From positions 255,490-283,940 of the forward strand of contig BMAT01007834.1 in the NCBI GenBank assembly GCA_019649035.1: a stretch of DNA of 28,451 nucleotides. The letters are read 5' to 3'. The first letter of the stretch is position 1. Each line of letters starts with the position of its first letter. Positions 12,041-21,762 of the stretch are shown piece after piece. Source of the stretch: Elysia marginata. Lineage: Eukaryota > Mollusca > Gastropoda > Plakobranchidae. The notes beneath the pieces are model-generated. The model saw only the letters and a list, made by a program, of their open reading frames with translations. It searched no databases and had not been told where the DNA came from. Position numbers and translations under genes: made by a program.

Positions 12041-12056
12041 AGTCGATAGAGAGAGT
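11981..12056. repeat. (GA)n microsatellite
   Basis: The pure GA core is 12000-12036, with degenerate flanks. Confidence 0.93.
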
Positions 12057-13119
12057 AAGCGCGAGCGGATTTGAGACAATGAGATTTACATCAAAATATA
12101 TGGAATGGTTATAAAAATAATGAATATTTCAGAACAATAGATAACTAAGAGGAAAGTTTCTGAAAAGAAAATAGTACTGAAAGGATAACGCGAGAGCTAA
12201 AAGAAAAAAAGAACAAAATCCCTGATAATCAACGAAAAGGAGTGTTGGTACAAAAGTTTTCTGGAAATTATCCTAGTTATATAACAAAGGTCAATGAAAA
12301 TTTTCAACCTAAGAAAAGTACATAAGATTACATCTTTCAAAGATTGTAGCGGCCAGCAAGAATTTATTAGGAATAATTGACAACACGTGATATCTTTTAA
12401 ATTTTCTTTTATTTCTCATCATGAGTTGAAGGTTAAGTTAAATTGCATTTTTGATATATCGCAGAAAAAGTACCGTCTGGATGAAGAAAAATATTTGGAG
12501 AGGTTTATCTCGGACAATTTTGATTTCAATATTATCCCTGTCCCTAAGGTAAGGACAGTCTTGAAGCAATTATCATGTTAAGGACTGGAATCAAAGTCCT
12601 CTAAGGATTTCTAGTCATTTCTCTCCCAGAACAAAAATCCCCAGAAACAAATGAATAAACTAAAAGAAGTGGGTTCACTTGGTCTATCTTGAAACGTATT
12701 TAAGGGTATAATGTATGAAGGGGAAAGAAGTTAGCAAAATATGTTAATAATTAACGCTCGCACTAGACCGGGTAAATGTTCTCAAATGTCTATAAATCAA
12801 ACTCATTTAATCGCACATCTTGCATTGAGTTTCGAAAGTAAATAGGCAATTAAAATAATGCCAGACGTTTCAAATATTTAAAAGCAATATTTTTGTTTTA
12901 AATGAATTTCTGATTAGATAGAAGAAAAATCAAGAAAATAGGGTTTAAATATTATTTTCCTATAGTTTTTGGAATTTCTTTAAAAATAAAAAAAAGATAC
13001 TGTAGATCTTTTCTAGGTGGAGAGAGAAAGAGAGACAGACACATCAAAACTTTAAATCCTGAGGAACCAACTGTTATCTTGATTTATTGTACTTCGTTTT
13101 TCCATTGCAATACAACCAT
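12057..13119. other. AT-rich intergenic DNA, nothing recognised
   Basis: Short frames only. A 64-codon plus-strand frame at 12387-12581 has no family resemblance. Confidence 0.5.
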
Positions 13120-13142
13120 CCCCCCCCCCCACACACACACAC
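13120..13142. repeat. Poly-C / (AC)n tract
   Basis: A run of C leads directly into ACACACACAC. Confidence 0.9.
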
Positions 13143-14752
13143 CTTACCATTATCTTTTTCTATTTTGAACAAATTAAGAAATAGAGGGAACAATATTGAC
13201 ACATGAGTGTTATCTTTAAATGAAAACCACAGTTATAAAGTACATTCTATGATTGCGTCTGTGGTTTTTGTCTGAAAAAATCCACAGGAATGCGCTTTTT
13301 TATACAGCTACAGGAGAATGATATCTAAGCTAATCCATCTCATGTTAATTTTTCTCATGATGAATTCATTTATGTCTTCCTATAAGATGTATCAGAAATT
13401 TCCAGCAATCAACGTGCGGACGCATACAGACATTCTACAAAAACTGCCAGTGCTGTGGTTTTCGGCCATGTCCACTAAGGGGTTCATCGATCGCCCTGGC
13501 GTTGACTGTCCACTAAATGTCCAGTATTGTGTTCACTTTGTGGCAACCATGAATGGCTGGTCACGTCCCGAGGGTCAGATCTCGCGAGTCCAGTCCTGAT
13601 GGGCTCATCATCCCTGTGAGCTGAATAGAAATGAGGGGAGGAAGAGAAAAAAGAGGAATGATAGACAGACGGAGTGACAGGCTTGAGTGAAGCAAAGGGA
13701 AAATGATGAGGATGAAAAGAAAATGAAGTTAAGCCAGAACTGAGAATAAAAAGAAAATGTACACACACAAATAACGTTTATTAAATGTACATAAAATTGA
13801 ATAGAGAGCAAAAATTGAGGTAGAACCACTGCAACGAAGTTGCTGAAATGGGAGTGTAAAAAATGAGAAAGGATGAGAAGAAAAGAAAAAAGAGAAAGAA
13901 ATAGAATGAGAAAAAAAATCCAGATTCTTTAAAAATATTTTGGCATATCTACCCGTTCGTGAAATTGCGAAAATTTCATTACTTATAATTTTTCCTTCCT
14001 CAAAAAGAAACCAAATTTTAACCTCAATGATTGTTCCAACAATGGCCTCAAGAAACCTGTAATGAAGCAATTTACAAGATGTTTCATATGAAAATTTATT
14101 ATTAGAATTCTTTTTGAACTTCAATACCTCCTATTTGAAGATAAGTATTTAATAGCGGGTTTCGACTCACTTAAACATTTTGATTTTTGTTGCAAACGTA
14201 AGAAAAAGAAAAAAAAAACATATTGACGAGAAGTTTCATTTATTTTAGTCAAGCTGGAAAAAACAGTATTCTATGAGTTTATTGATTTACTACCATATGA
14301 AAGGACTTTTTTATTTGCTTCTGTTTCAACACAATCATACTGATGCTTTTCCCGTCTTGCGCTTATCAATGGTATAATTTCATAAAGGTCCAGTGCACTT
14401 TAACTTTTAAATACCGTACATAATAAGTGGTTTCAAATCTCTGATGTCACTTATAGTACACCATCAACCTTTCTATCCTGTAAATTTTGAGCTATTTGCG
14501 CTGATGACTGATGATCTAAGCCCTATCATTCAGCACATAGAATCTTGTTCAAGGTCAGTGCTTTTAATTGGTAAAAAGATGATTGTTTGGAAAAATGAGG
14601 GCTTGCTCATAGTTATTGTGTCTTGACAGTGGAGCTCAACATGAAACTTGTTTTAAAATTTACACAATTCTGCCGAGGTCTTGCCTTGTGTACAATATTC
14701 AAACAGCATATAATTTTGCTTAAGTACAAAAATGGACTTGAACTGTACGAGA
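13143..14752. other. Intergenic DNA, no gene recognised
   Basis: About 13440-13620 is more GC-rich and has a 93-codon plus-strand frame (13318-13599) with a hydrophobic start but no recognised family. It may be a repeat fragment. About 13620-13920 is purine-rich. The rest is AT-rich. Confidence 0.45.
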
Positions 14753-15000
14753 GGGAAGCGGTGGCGCAATCTGTAGAGCGGTTGACAGTTATCCGAGAGG
14801 TCCAGGGTTCGAGCCCCAGTCTGCGCATAGTTTCATTTGCTCCGCTGTGCCCACCCAGCATTTGATGGACAGCTGGGTCCGTAAAGATTCGGCGAAATTA
14901 AAGTCAGCGAGAAGAAAAATGGAAAAGTATCTCACTCTGCCGTGTGCTGAAATATGGACCCTGTTCCTTGTTCCCTTATCCTCGTCTCGAGTATGTGACA
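14753..15000 (+). mobile_element. tRNA-derived SINE of a second type
   Basis: An A-box-like GGTGGCGCAATCTGTAGAGC (14760-14779) is followed by a B-box GGTTCGAGCCC (about 14806-14816). The tRNA-like fold is degenerate, so this is a SINE head and not a working tRNA. An unrelated body runs to about 15000, followed by a T-rich stretch. No target-site duplication was found. It does not match the SINE at 4282 or 17863. Confidence 0.7.
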
Positions 15001-15148
15001 ATTTACTTCACTTTTTTTTTCTCTCTTTTTACTAAAGGATAAGACTGCCTGAACTGTGTTTAATTTCTCCTTGGCTTTTAACTACATTTGCAGTGGTTTT
15101 GTTTAAAATCAAATTTGCTGAAGTTTATTTATTTTACATTTATAAAGA

Positions 15149-15169
15149 CTGCTGCTGCTGCTGCTGCTG
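15149..15169. repeat. (CTG)n short trinucleotide repeat
   Basis: Seven CTG units in a row. Confidence 0.9.
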
Positions 15170-15501
15170 ATTGTGAAACCATTATCATAGCGCCGTTGAT
15201 TTCTGTTGCTGTTGCCACCGTGGCTTTTCATCCATCTTTTCTTGATAGAGAATATCAACAACGCATCTTTAGCATAACATTTTCAATTTTGTGAGATCTA
15301 TGTATTCTTCCTTGAATCAAGTTGGTGAAAAACTCGTTTTTAACAAGCTTGTTTTATTTACAGTCTTAGCAAAAAAAATCAACCTTAAACAGGTTGCCGC
15401 TTGGGTTTGTAAGAGGATTTTGTTGGAACTTGAAGTCAAATGATATTCACAAATTTTCATGCCTTCGAATGGAGGTAAGCCTTATATATTCCTTTCAAAA
15501 G

Positions 15502-15537
15502 GTGTATGTGTGTGTGTGTGTGTGTGGGGGGGGGGGT
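15502..15537. repeat. (GT)n followed by poly-G
   Basis: A TGTGTG run of about 25 bases passes into eleven G. Confidence 0.9.
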
Positions 15538-16001
15538 TCTTTGTGTCATATCATTTGTTTCTTATCTTAGACGTTCTCAATTCAGCTCATCAAGTTTAGC
15601 ATCCCATCAAGAATAGGAAAGAGCATAAAATTTTCATGGCAACGACACCATTTTGGATCTTGCACCTTTAAAATGACATTAATTAAATTCTGTTTTGTCC
15701 TATATTTTTCAAAGGAATGACTTGAAACTTGTAGTGAGGCCCATCTATTATGTTAAGAAAGGTACCTATACTCTTGTAAGCTGAAATGTCATTCCTAAAA
15801 CGTTTTACGAAACAAAGTTTACATCCTTTGCCTCTTTTCTTATGGAGCAAAGTTCCAAACTGCCAATATCTTTTTCTTGGACGTGAGACTATCCAGAGCT
15901 TCAAAAAGGTATATTTTAAAGACATCAGCCGCTGGAAATATACAAAGGCATATTGTTAATGCAATTGAAGTCCTGGACATTAACTCCAGGGTCTTTATTG
16001 C

Positions 16002-17278
16002 ATCCAAAAACCTGGAAAGCTTAAGGACGACAAAATAAACTAATGCCCATTACACTTCCTAACACCATCAAAAAAGCCTGTCCCTAATAACACTTGATAG
16101 AATAAGACCCGCCGTAGAGCAATACCTCGCACATGGTGAAAGTGGTTTCAGGCCAGACAGAAGCACATCCGGTGGAATATGGACCAAGCGGCAAAAATAA
16201 ATATAGAAGACATTGCTATCAAAATAAAAGGAATCGATATGTCAGCAACGTTTGACACCATCAACAGAGAAGTTCTGCTCAAAATCTTAGAAGAAATAGT
16301 CAAAGAAAACGAACTCAGACTTATTCCATTTCTCCTCAGTAACACACAAACAAATACAATAATAAACAAAGCTGATATAGAAGTTTCCTTCACCAGCAAC
16401 GTCGGCATGTCTCAGGGTGATGGTCTAAGTCCAGTATTGTTTTCTATTTCCTTGGAACATGCTCTTAAAAGTGCTAGAAAGATAATTGGCAAGCCCAAGA
16501 CTCCTATAGATAATATTATTCCCAAAGAAATTGCCTTTGCTGACAATGTGGACTTCATCAGGTCAGAGCATATCAACATTGATCAAATTAAAAAAAGGAC
16601 TAGAAAAGTCCAACTTTAAGGTAAACATGAACAAAACAGAGCTAACATCACTGAGAAAAGAAGAGAATGGGTCGAGATCAGCAAAGAAAATTGGATCCCT
16701 GATTGGCGACACAAAGGATGTTGAAAGGAGGGAAAAGTTTTAAAATAAAGCAAAAACAAGTTAAGGCAAAGTTAAGGATCAGCAAAGACAAAAAAGTCAA
16801 ACTCTATAATGCACTCATCAAATCTATCCTCACATACAACTGTGATACATGGGCCCTCACACAGGCCAAGTCATCCAAACTAGTATTAAACATCCGCTAC
16901 TCCACAAAAGTAACAAACAAATAATTATGTAAGATATGCAACGAGAAACCATTGTCAATGCACATTGTCGAAAGTCATTGGCGTTTCTTTGGCCACATTC
17001 TTAGGAGAGACATAGACATTCCGGCCAATAAAGCCATGCAGACCTACTTCAACCAAATGGCATGCAGATATCGGGGAAGACCAACAAATCTACTACCTGT
17101 AATAATAAACCAACAACTCTCACAAGCTTATCCCAATATGAAACTCAAAACTTCAAACGATCTACAAACCATGAGACTATTGGCACAAGACCGGAACAAT
17201 TGGCGAACATTTACACGGAGGATTACCGAGTTTGCTGAGGCCACCGACTCTGATGAGCCAGAGGCGAGCAGCGGATAA
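16002..17278 (+). pseudogene. Decayed non-LTR (LINE-type) retrotransposon, reverse transcriptase and C-terminal part
   Basis: Fragments of one reverse transcriptase appear in successive frames. IQKPGKLKDD is at 16002, ITLPNTIKKACP at 16049, and RPAVEQYLAHGESGFRPDRS lies within 16099-16170. The main domain runs 16179-16619, with motif A (GIDMSATFDT), motif B (SQGDGLSPVLF) and motif C (FADN). The tail at 16740-17278 contains HWRFFGHILRRD and RYRGRP, typical of LINE C-termini. At least five frame changes and an in-frame TAA at 16922 break it. The second catalytic Asp of motif C is Asn (codon 16545-16547, GAT to AAT), so the enzyme would be dead even without the breaks. It is 5' truncated: no endonuclease domain precedes it. 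The exact clade is not assigned and the 3' end beyond 17278 is not clear. This is a cellular transposon relic. Confidence 0.85.
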
Positions 17279-17853
17279 GTCAAGTAAGTCAATTGACGTC
17301 TAGGAGAGCTTCTTTTCGGCATTTAACATCTGAATCGGCGTCAATATCTAGACCTAAATTTGAATGCTAGTCATTGTAAAAGTTTGATGCTATGTTCAAC
17401 AAAATAAGTTTTTTTCCGCAATGTGTTTTAGAAGTATGACGTGCTGGCATGACAATAAAATATATTCAAAAAGTTTTTATTACACCTTGTCTTGGGAATT
17501 GCCGATATTACGGCTTTCGAAATGAGCTTTCGTTTACCAAAGTTTTTTTATGTTTAAACTTTAACAAAATAGAACTTAAAGGCTTACACATTAATATGCA
17601 GAATTCCTTAACATAAGAACAACACAGGGAAAAGGAACTGTGAGTCAATTTGTACACTTACATGATATTATATCTATAACTGGACGTAGTTATCATTTAA
17701 ACCTAATACACAAAGAGATCTAAAACTACATGTAGACATTGGTCCCGGCAGTTCTAAGCTATCAACATTTTTGACAGGGTTTGGCCACTGAGCGGGAGTT
17801 TTGAGTAAAGTCATAGCTATGATCTGTTGGTATCATCACAGTTCAGTTCCACT
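17279..17853. other. AT-rich spacer between LINE remnant and SINE
   Basis: It probably includes the 3' untranslated part of the LINE remnant, but no tail or terminal repeat marks its end. Confidence 0.4.
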
Positions 17854-17862
17854 GTTCGTAGA
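17854..17862. repeat. Target-site duplication, left copy (GTTCGTAGA)
   Basis: The exact word returns at 18175-18183, directly after the SINE head. Confidence 0.8.
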
Positions 17863-18174
17863 TCTATTTGTTTGTATGTTTAATTTTTAACGTCCCAGTC
17901 AACTTCGAGGTTATCTCAGAAACGGCGCTGGGGACAATTGAAAGCGTGCTGCCCCACTGTGATGTAAGGAGCGCTTGCGTACACCACACCAGTCCCATTA
18001 CCCTGACGCCGGGCCGACCAGACTAAATACTAGATCCATAATGCCAGACACTAGGCGAATCAGCTGCTAATACCAATTTTAAAGTCCTTGGTTTGACTCG
18101 GCCGGGGGTCGAACCACGCACCTCCCAATCTCTGAGCGAGTGTCTTACCGCTAGGCTACAAAGCCGGTACAACC
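17863..18174 (-). mobile_element. Complete tRNA-derived SINE, copy 2
   Basis: It is flanked by the 9-bp direct repeat GTTCGTAGA. On the minus strand it starts with ACCGGCTTTGTAGCC. The A-box-like TAGCCTAGCGGTAAGAC is followed by a B-box GGTTCGACCCC and a body of about 230 bp. It ends GTTGACTGGGACGTTAAAAA and an AAAC/CAAA-rich tail. It carries the same body as copy 1 at 4282-4576 in the same orientation. The intact head and duplication mark a full-length insertion. Confidence 0.9.
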
Positions 18175-18183
18175 GTTCGTAGA
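18175..18183. repeat. Target-site duplication, right copy (GTTCGTAGA)
   Basis: Exact match to 17854-17862. Confidence 0.8.
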
Positions 18184-19476
18184 AGGGACAAGTTGGCCAG
18201 TTTCTAGCATATTAAACATCACCGAAAACGTAGTAAAACTGAACGCATTAATAGAAAATTTATGCATGCCATGCAGAATGATCATGTATCTAAATATTTG
18301 TTGATGTTTTTATCTGAAGATAAAAATATAAATTGACATATCTTGTCAAAGTGATATGTGATTTATCGGGTTGAAGGATTATATTGACCTATATTCAGAA
18401 AGGTGATAACTAGATACGGCAGAGTTAACGTGTTGTGCCGGCACTTTGTTATTCTTTTATCTCATTATGATTTCGTTCCTTTTTTTATTTCGCTCTTCAC
18501 AAGTTTTAGTTCTACAGTTCGATCTAAATAAGAACGTTGTGCACAAAACAACGGTACAACGGTAAATCATTCTATATGAAGAATGGGAGAGAAAGAGAAA
18601 GAGAGAGATAGAAAGGTAGGGGGAGAAACTGAGAGAGAGGTAAAAACGAGACGAGAAAAGACGAGGGAGAGGAACAGAGAGGCATGATATACTGATATAT
18701 GCAGACCCTCTGGTGCGTTCATATTTAATCTAAAATGAGTACGACCCAATATTTACAATGAAACTGCTAGCTTTTGGACATGGAAACCATACAACCTGAA
18801 AAAATAAAGAGATATGCCTGTGCTAAAAAGAAAATAAAAAACCAATTTCATAGTTGAATTATTTCCCCTGTGTTCCTTTTAGGCCATGAAAACATAATTC
18901 ACCCTAAACAGAAAATTACAACCAATTTGCGACCAATAAACACCTTTCGTTATTACCTTGTTCTATAACATATAGAAGAAAGAAGGATATAAAAAGGTAT
19001 GTATTCTAGAACGTATAAACAGCTTTAACAAGTAAGGTATTCAACTTATATGTCTTGCAACTAGTCCAAATGAGTCTTAAGTCGAAATTGGAAGGTAGTC
19101 AGGTATTGGTATTACAGAACAGTTTATTTTCTCTCCTTCGAAATACAACAAACAGAAAAGTTCTATGATGTTTTTGTACGAAGTTGTAGCCGTTTAAAAT
19201 CGGCAGGATTAGGACTTGTGAAATTTCAGTAAAAGGGGGAAAAAAACATTTAAAGTTCAGACGGCTGAAAGGTATTGGAGTCTTAGCAACCATACAAATG
19301 AAAATTAAACACCTAAAAATGAAATTTAAACATCAATTAGGTGTGAAAACAGTTTATAAATGATTTTAACATCAATTTCTAAAGTAAAAACTTTTAACAT
19401 CTGATCACCAACTAAGCTTTTTATCTCCAAACTATGCCTTTCGGCTTACGACCCATTTGGACAGAATGCAAGACAT
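18184..19476. other. AT-rich intergenic DNA, no gene recognised
   Basis: An irregular GA-rich tract lies at about 18583-18680. Nothing else stands out on either strand. Confidence 0.5.
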
Positions 19477-19561
19477 GCTGTGGATTTTTGTTAACAATAA
19501 TGTTCTGTCATTACGACTGCTGTATAATGACAGAACAATATTATTAACAAAAATCCACAGC
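19477..19561. repeat. 37-bp near-perfect inverted repeat with an 11-base loop
   Basis: The left arm (19477-19513, starting GCTGTGGATTTTTG) and the right arm (19525-19561, ending CAAAAATCCACAGC) pair over 37 positions with two mismatches. The loop is CGACTGCTGTA. The size fits a microRNA-like precursor or a small foldback insertion. The sequence alone does not decide between them. Confidence 0.9.
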
Positions 19562-20444
19562 AGCGACAAAAGTAATAAAAGTAATAATACCAAAAGTGAT
19601 GTTGACATTATCAAAATATGATAACAGCAGAATATAACACCTGAACGAAAGAGTTTCACCATAAAAAAACAAATGCCCACTCTTAACACAAGGGGTTACT
19701 CTTTAAAAATGAAAAAAAGGGGTTACGGGAAAATACTTTTTATCGATGGCGAAGAAAATTTGCATATATCTCAACCGAAAAGAAACCACCCTAAAATGTT
19801 TTTTTAGTTGACTGGCAACCGGCAATGGATAGAGTCTGTGTTCGCTCCCCTTGCAAAATAATATACTTTTACAACTCTTTGGGCCCTACACAAGCATTTT
19901 TTCTCTCGATTATCAAATTAAAACATTTTTTAACGCTCGAAATATAAAAAATGACATACCCATTTTTTTAGATTAAAATTATTAATCTTTTACCTTTATT
20001 TTTAAGTTTTAATGGATACACTACCTAGAATACAACATAAAAATATTTCAACGAAAGGAACAAAATTTTGTTTACTATCTTATTTTATAAAAATCATATT
20101 AAAATATTTAAATGTTAAAATCTCATATAGCGCCAAAGGTTCACATGCAAACGTAATTTTTAATGTTCAAATCAGAGAAGCATTTGGAGGTCATTACGAG
20201 GCATAAGTAAAAGGTATGGAAGGCAGAAAAATTGTGTATCCCTTTTTCAATTGCTGCTTTATCTTATCTTTTTGTTATATCGATTATGTTTGTTCGTTAC
20301 CTAAAACAAGGCTTCATTTTCATTTAACTTCCCTACTAATCCCGAAAACAGAGGAGAATATGTAGAAGTGAGATAACATAAATATTAAATTTTTTTTAGA
20401 ACTTCAGGAAAGGCAAGGTTGTTTGATTCATTAGAATTCAACAT
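19562..20444. other. AT-rich intergenic DNA, nothing recognised
   Basis: Short frames only, no RNA or repeat family apparent. Confidence 0.5.
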
Positions 20445-20446
20445 CC

Positions 20447-20478
<32 letters not shown>

Positions 20479-20486
20479 TCTGCCTC

Positions 20487-20537
<51 letters not shown>

Positions 20538-20564
20538 TCTTCTTCTTCCTCTCTCTCTCTCTCT
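20445..20564. repeat. (CT)n / (TCTG)n pyrimidine microsatellite
   Basis: CT dinucleotides with a central TCTG tetranucleotide block (about 20489-20508) and a CTT block (about 20537-20549). Confidence 0.95.
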
Positions 20565-20672
20565 GTTTTGTCGTATTTTTTTCGTCATACAGAGTGTAGA
20601 AGGCGCACAACTGAGACTTTAAAAGAAAAAAAACAACTCGTGTCTTAATTTACTCTCTGGTGGTCTTAAGAA

Positions 20673-20780
20673 CCATCGCGGTCTAGTGATAAACCACTCC
20701 GTCAAACCCTCGGCTTTTGCACCTAAAGTTCCAGAGTTCGAATCCTGGCTTCTCGGGTTGGCGTTTAGTCCTTGGTTGAA
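20673..20780 (+). mobile_element. tRNA-like SINE head, third type
   Basis: GCGGTCTAGTGATAAACCAC resembles an A-box region. CCAGAGTTCGAATCCTGG (about 20730-20747) is a good B-box inside a pairing T-arm. The D and anticodon parts do not fold cleanly, so a working tRNA is unlikely. The body after about 20780 cannot be delimited. Confidence 0.6.
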
Positions 20781-21409
20781 AGCACCTAGGAAGGCTATTT
20801 TACACAGGCGTTTATTGAGTACTGGGTACTCGGTTCTGGCAGTGAAAGAATTTGCTGGATGTATGCGCTTGGAATGCTGCATTATAAAATTAAGGATGCA
20901 ATATGTAAATGTATCTACGACTGATGACGGGATAAACTTAAACATCTTGATCAACCACAGGCAACTTTTTAAAAGCGTTAATTTTTCCAACTACAAGTTT
21001 ATTGTGAAACCGATAGCAAGTTTATAAATACATAAACGTAGATAATCATCAAATAACCTCTGAAAACAAGCAACATAAGGTAAAGAATATTTTAGTTTTA
21101 GCAAAAATATGACACAATTTACCATAAGAAAAACTTACGTATAGTCAAAATATTAAGAATTATATATTTTCATAATTAGCTATAAGGCAGGCCTGTTATG
21201 AAATGTTTGTAAATAATACACTCATGAAAAGCAAGCGAAGAAAATAGATGATTGAGACTTTTTCGTTTTCAAAACAGATAAAATATTGGTTCAGTATTTT
21301 GTTGTTATATAATCCAGTTCGTGGTTTGAATATCTTAGGTCTAGATGGAAAGACCCTTGGATTCTGCGTATTGACATTGTTCCATTTACATCGGAGTTAA
21401 GGAAGTGTT
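20781..21409. other. AT-rich intergenic DNA
   Basis: It may contain the 3' part of the preceding SINE. No gene is recognised. Confidence 0.45.
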
Positions 21410-21570
21410 ATTAGAGACCTTAAGCACAGGCACCGTGCCTCACTACGCGTACGTGAAAATAGGGAAAGCAGATCGAGGAAACTGTATAAATAATGAAACC
21501 AGTTGCTAAAAATAGACCCACAGACGTTCCCGTCATGCTCACGCGTTGGCTGCTTAAAGTCTGTATTAAT
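21410..21570. mobile_element. MITE-like element, diverged relative of 4059-4233
   Basis: Its edge shares TTATTAGAGACCTT with the element at 4059. The right edge, in reverse complement, reads ATTAATACAGACTTTAAGCA against ATTAGAGACCTTAAGCA on the left, an imperfect terminal inverted repeat. The length (161 bp) is close to that of the first element. There is no coding capacity. Confidence 0.45.
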
Positions 21571-21679
21571 CATAATCGATTTTCATCTTAGATGTTAATT
21601 ACAATAACACATGAAACAACTTGAGTATGAAAATGCATAATTATACTACTAATAATAAAAGTTTCAAGATAATGCATCT

Positions 21680-21706
21680 GATTATTATTATTATTATAAT
21701 TATTAT
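21680..21706. repeat. (ATT)n microsatellite
   Basis: Mostly ATT triplets; it lies just beyond the poly(A) signal of the SLC23 gene. Confidence 0.85.
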
Positions 21707-21716
21707 TGTTATCATT

Positions 21717-21722
21717 TTTATT
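21717..21722 (-). promoter_or_regulatory. Poly(A) signal AATAAA downstream of the SLC23 gene
   Basis: A canonical AATAAA on the minus strand lies about 40 bases after the TAA stop at 21763-21765. This would give a very short 3' UTR ending near or inside the (ATT)n tract at 21680-21706. Another AATAAA occurs further down at 20998-21003, so a longer 3' UTR is also possible. Confidence 0.45.
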
Positions 21723-21762
21723 ATTCTTGTTTTTAAAATTGTTTAAGATTTTAACACAAACA

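Larger units (their letters stand above)
15001..16001. other. AT-rich intergenic DNA with short microsatellites
   Basis: It contains a (CTG)n run at 15149-15169 and a (GT)n-(G)n tract at 15502-15537. No gene is recognised. The sequence just before 16002 may belong to the LINE remnant. Confidence 0.5.

Noticed and set aside
13318..13599. 93-codon plus-strand frame with a hydrophobic N-terminus
   Set aside because: The signal-like start could be a chance run in AT-rich DNA and the rest matches no family. The GC-rich second half looks more like a repeat fragment.
14760..14832. Functional tRNA gene
   Set aside because: A- and B-boxes are present, but the acceptor and anticodon stems do not pair and a SINE body follows.
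20673..20757. Functional tRNA gene
   Set aside because: The T-arm is good but the acceptor ends do not pair and the anticodon arm is not convincing.
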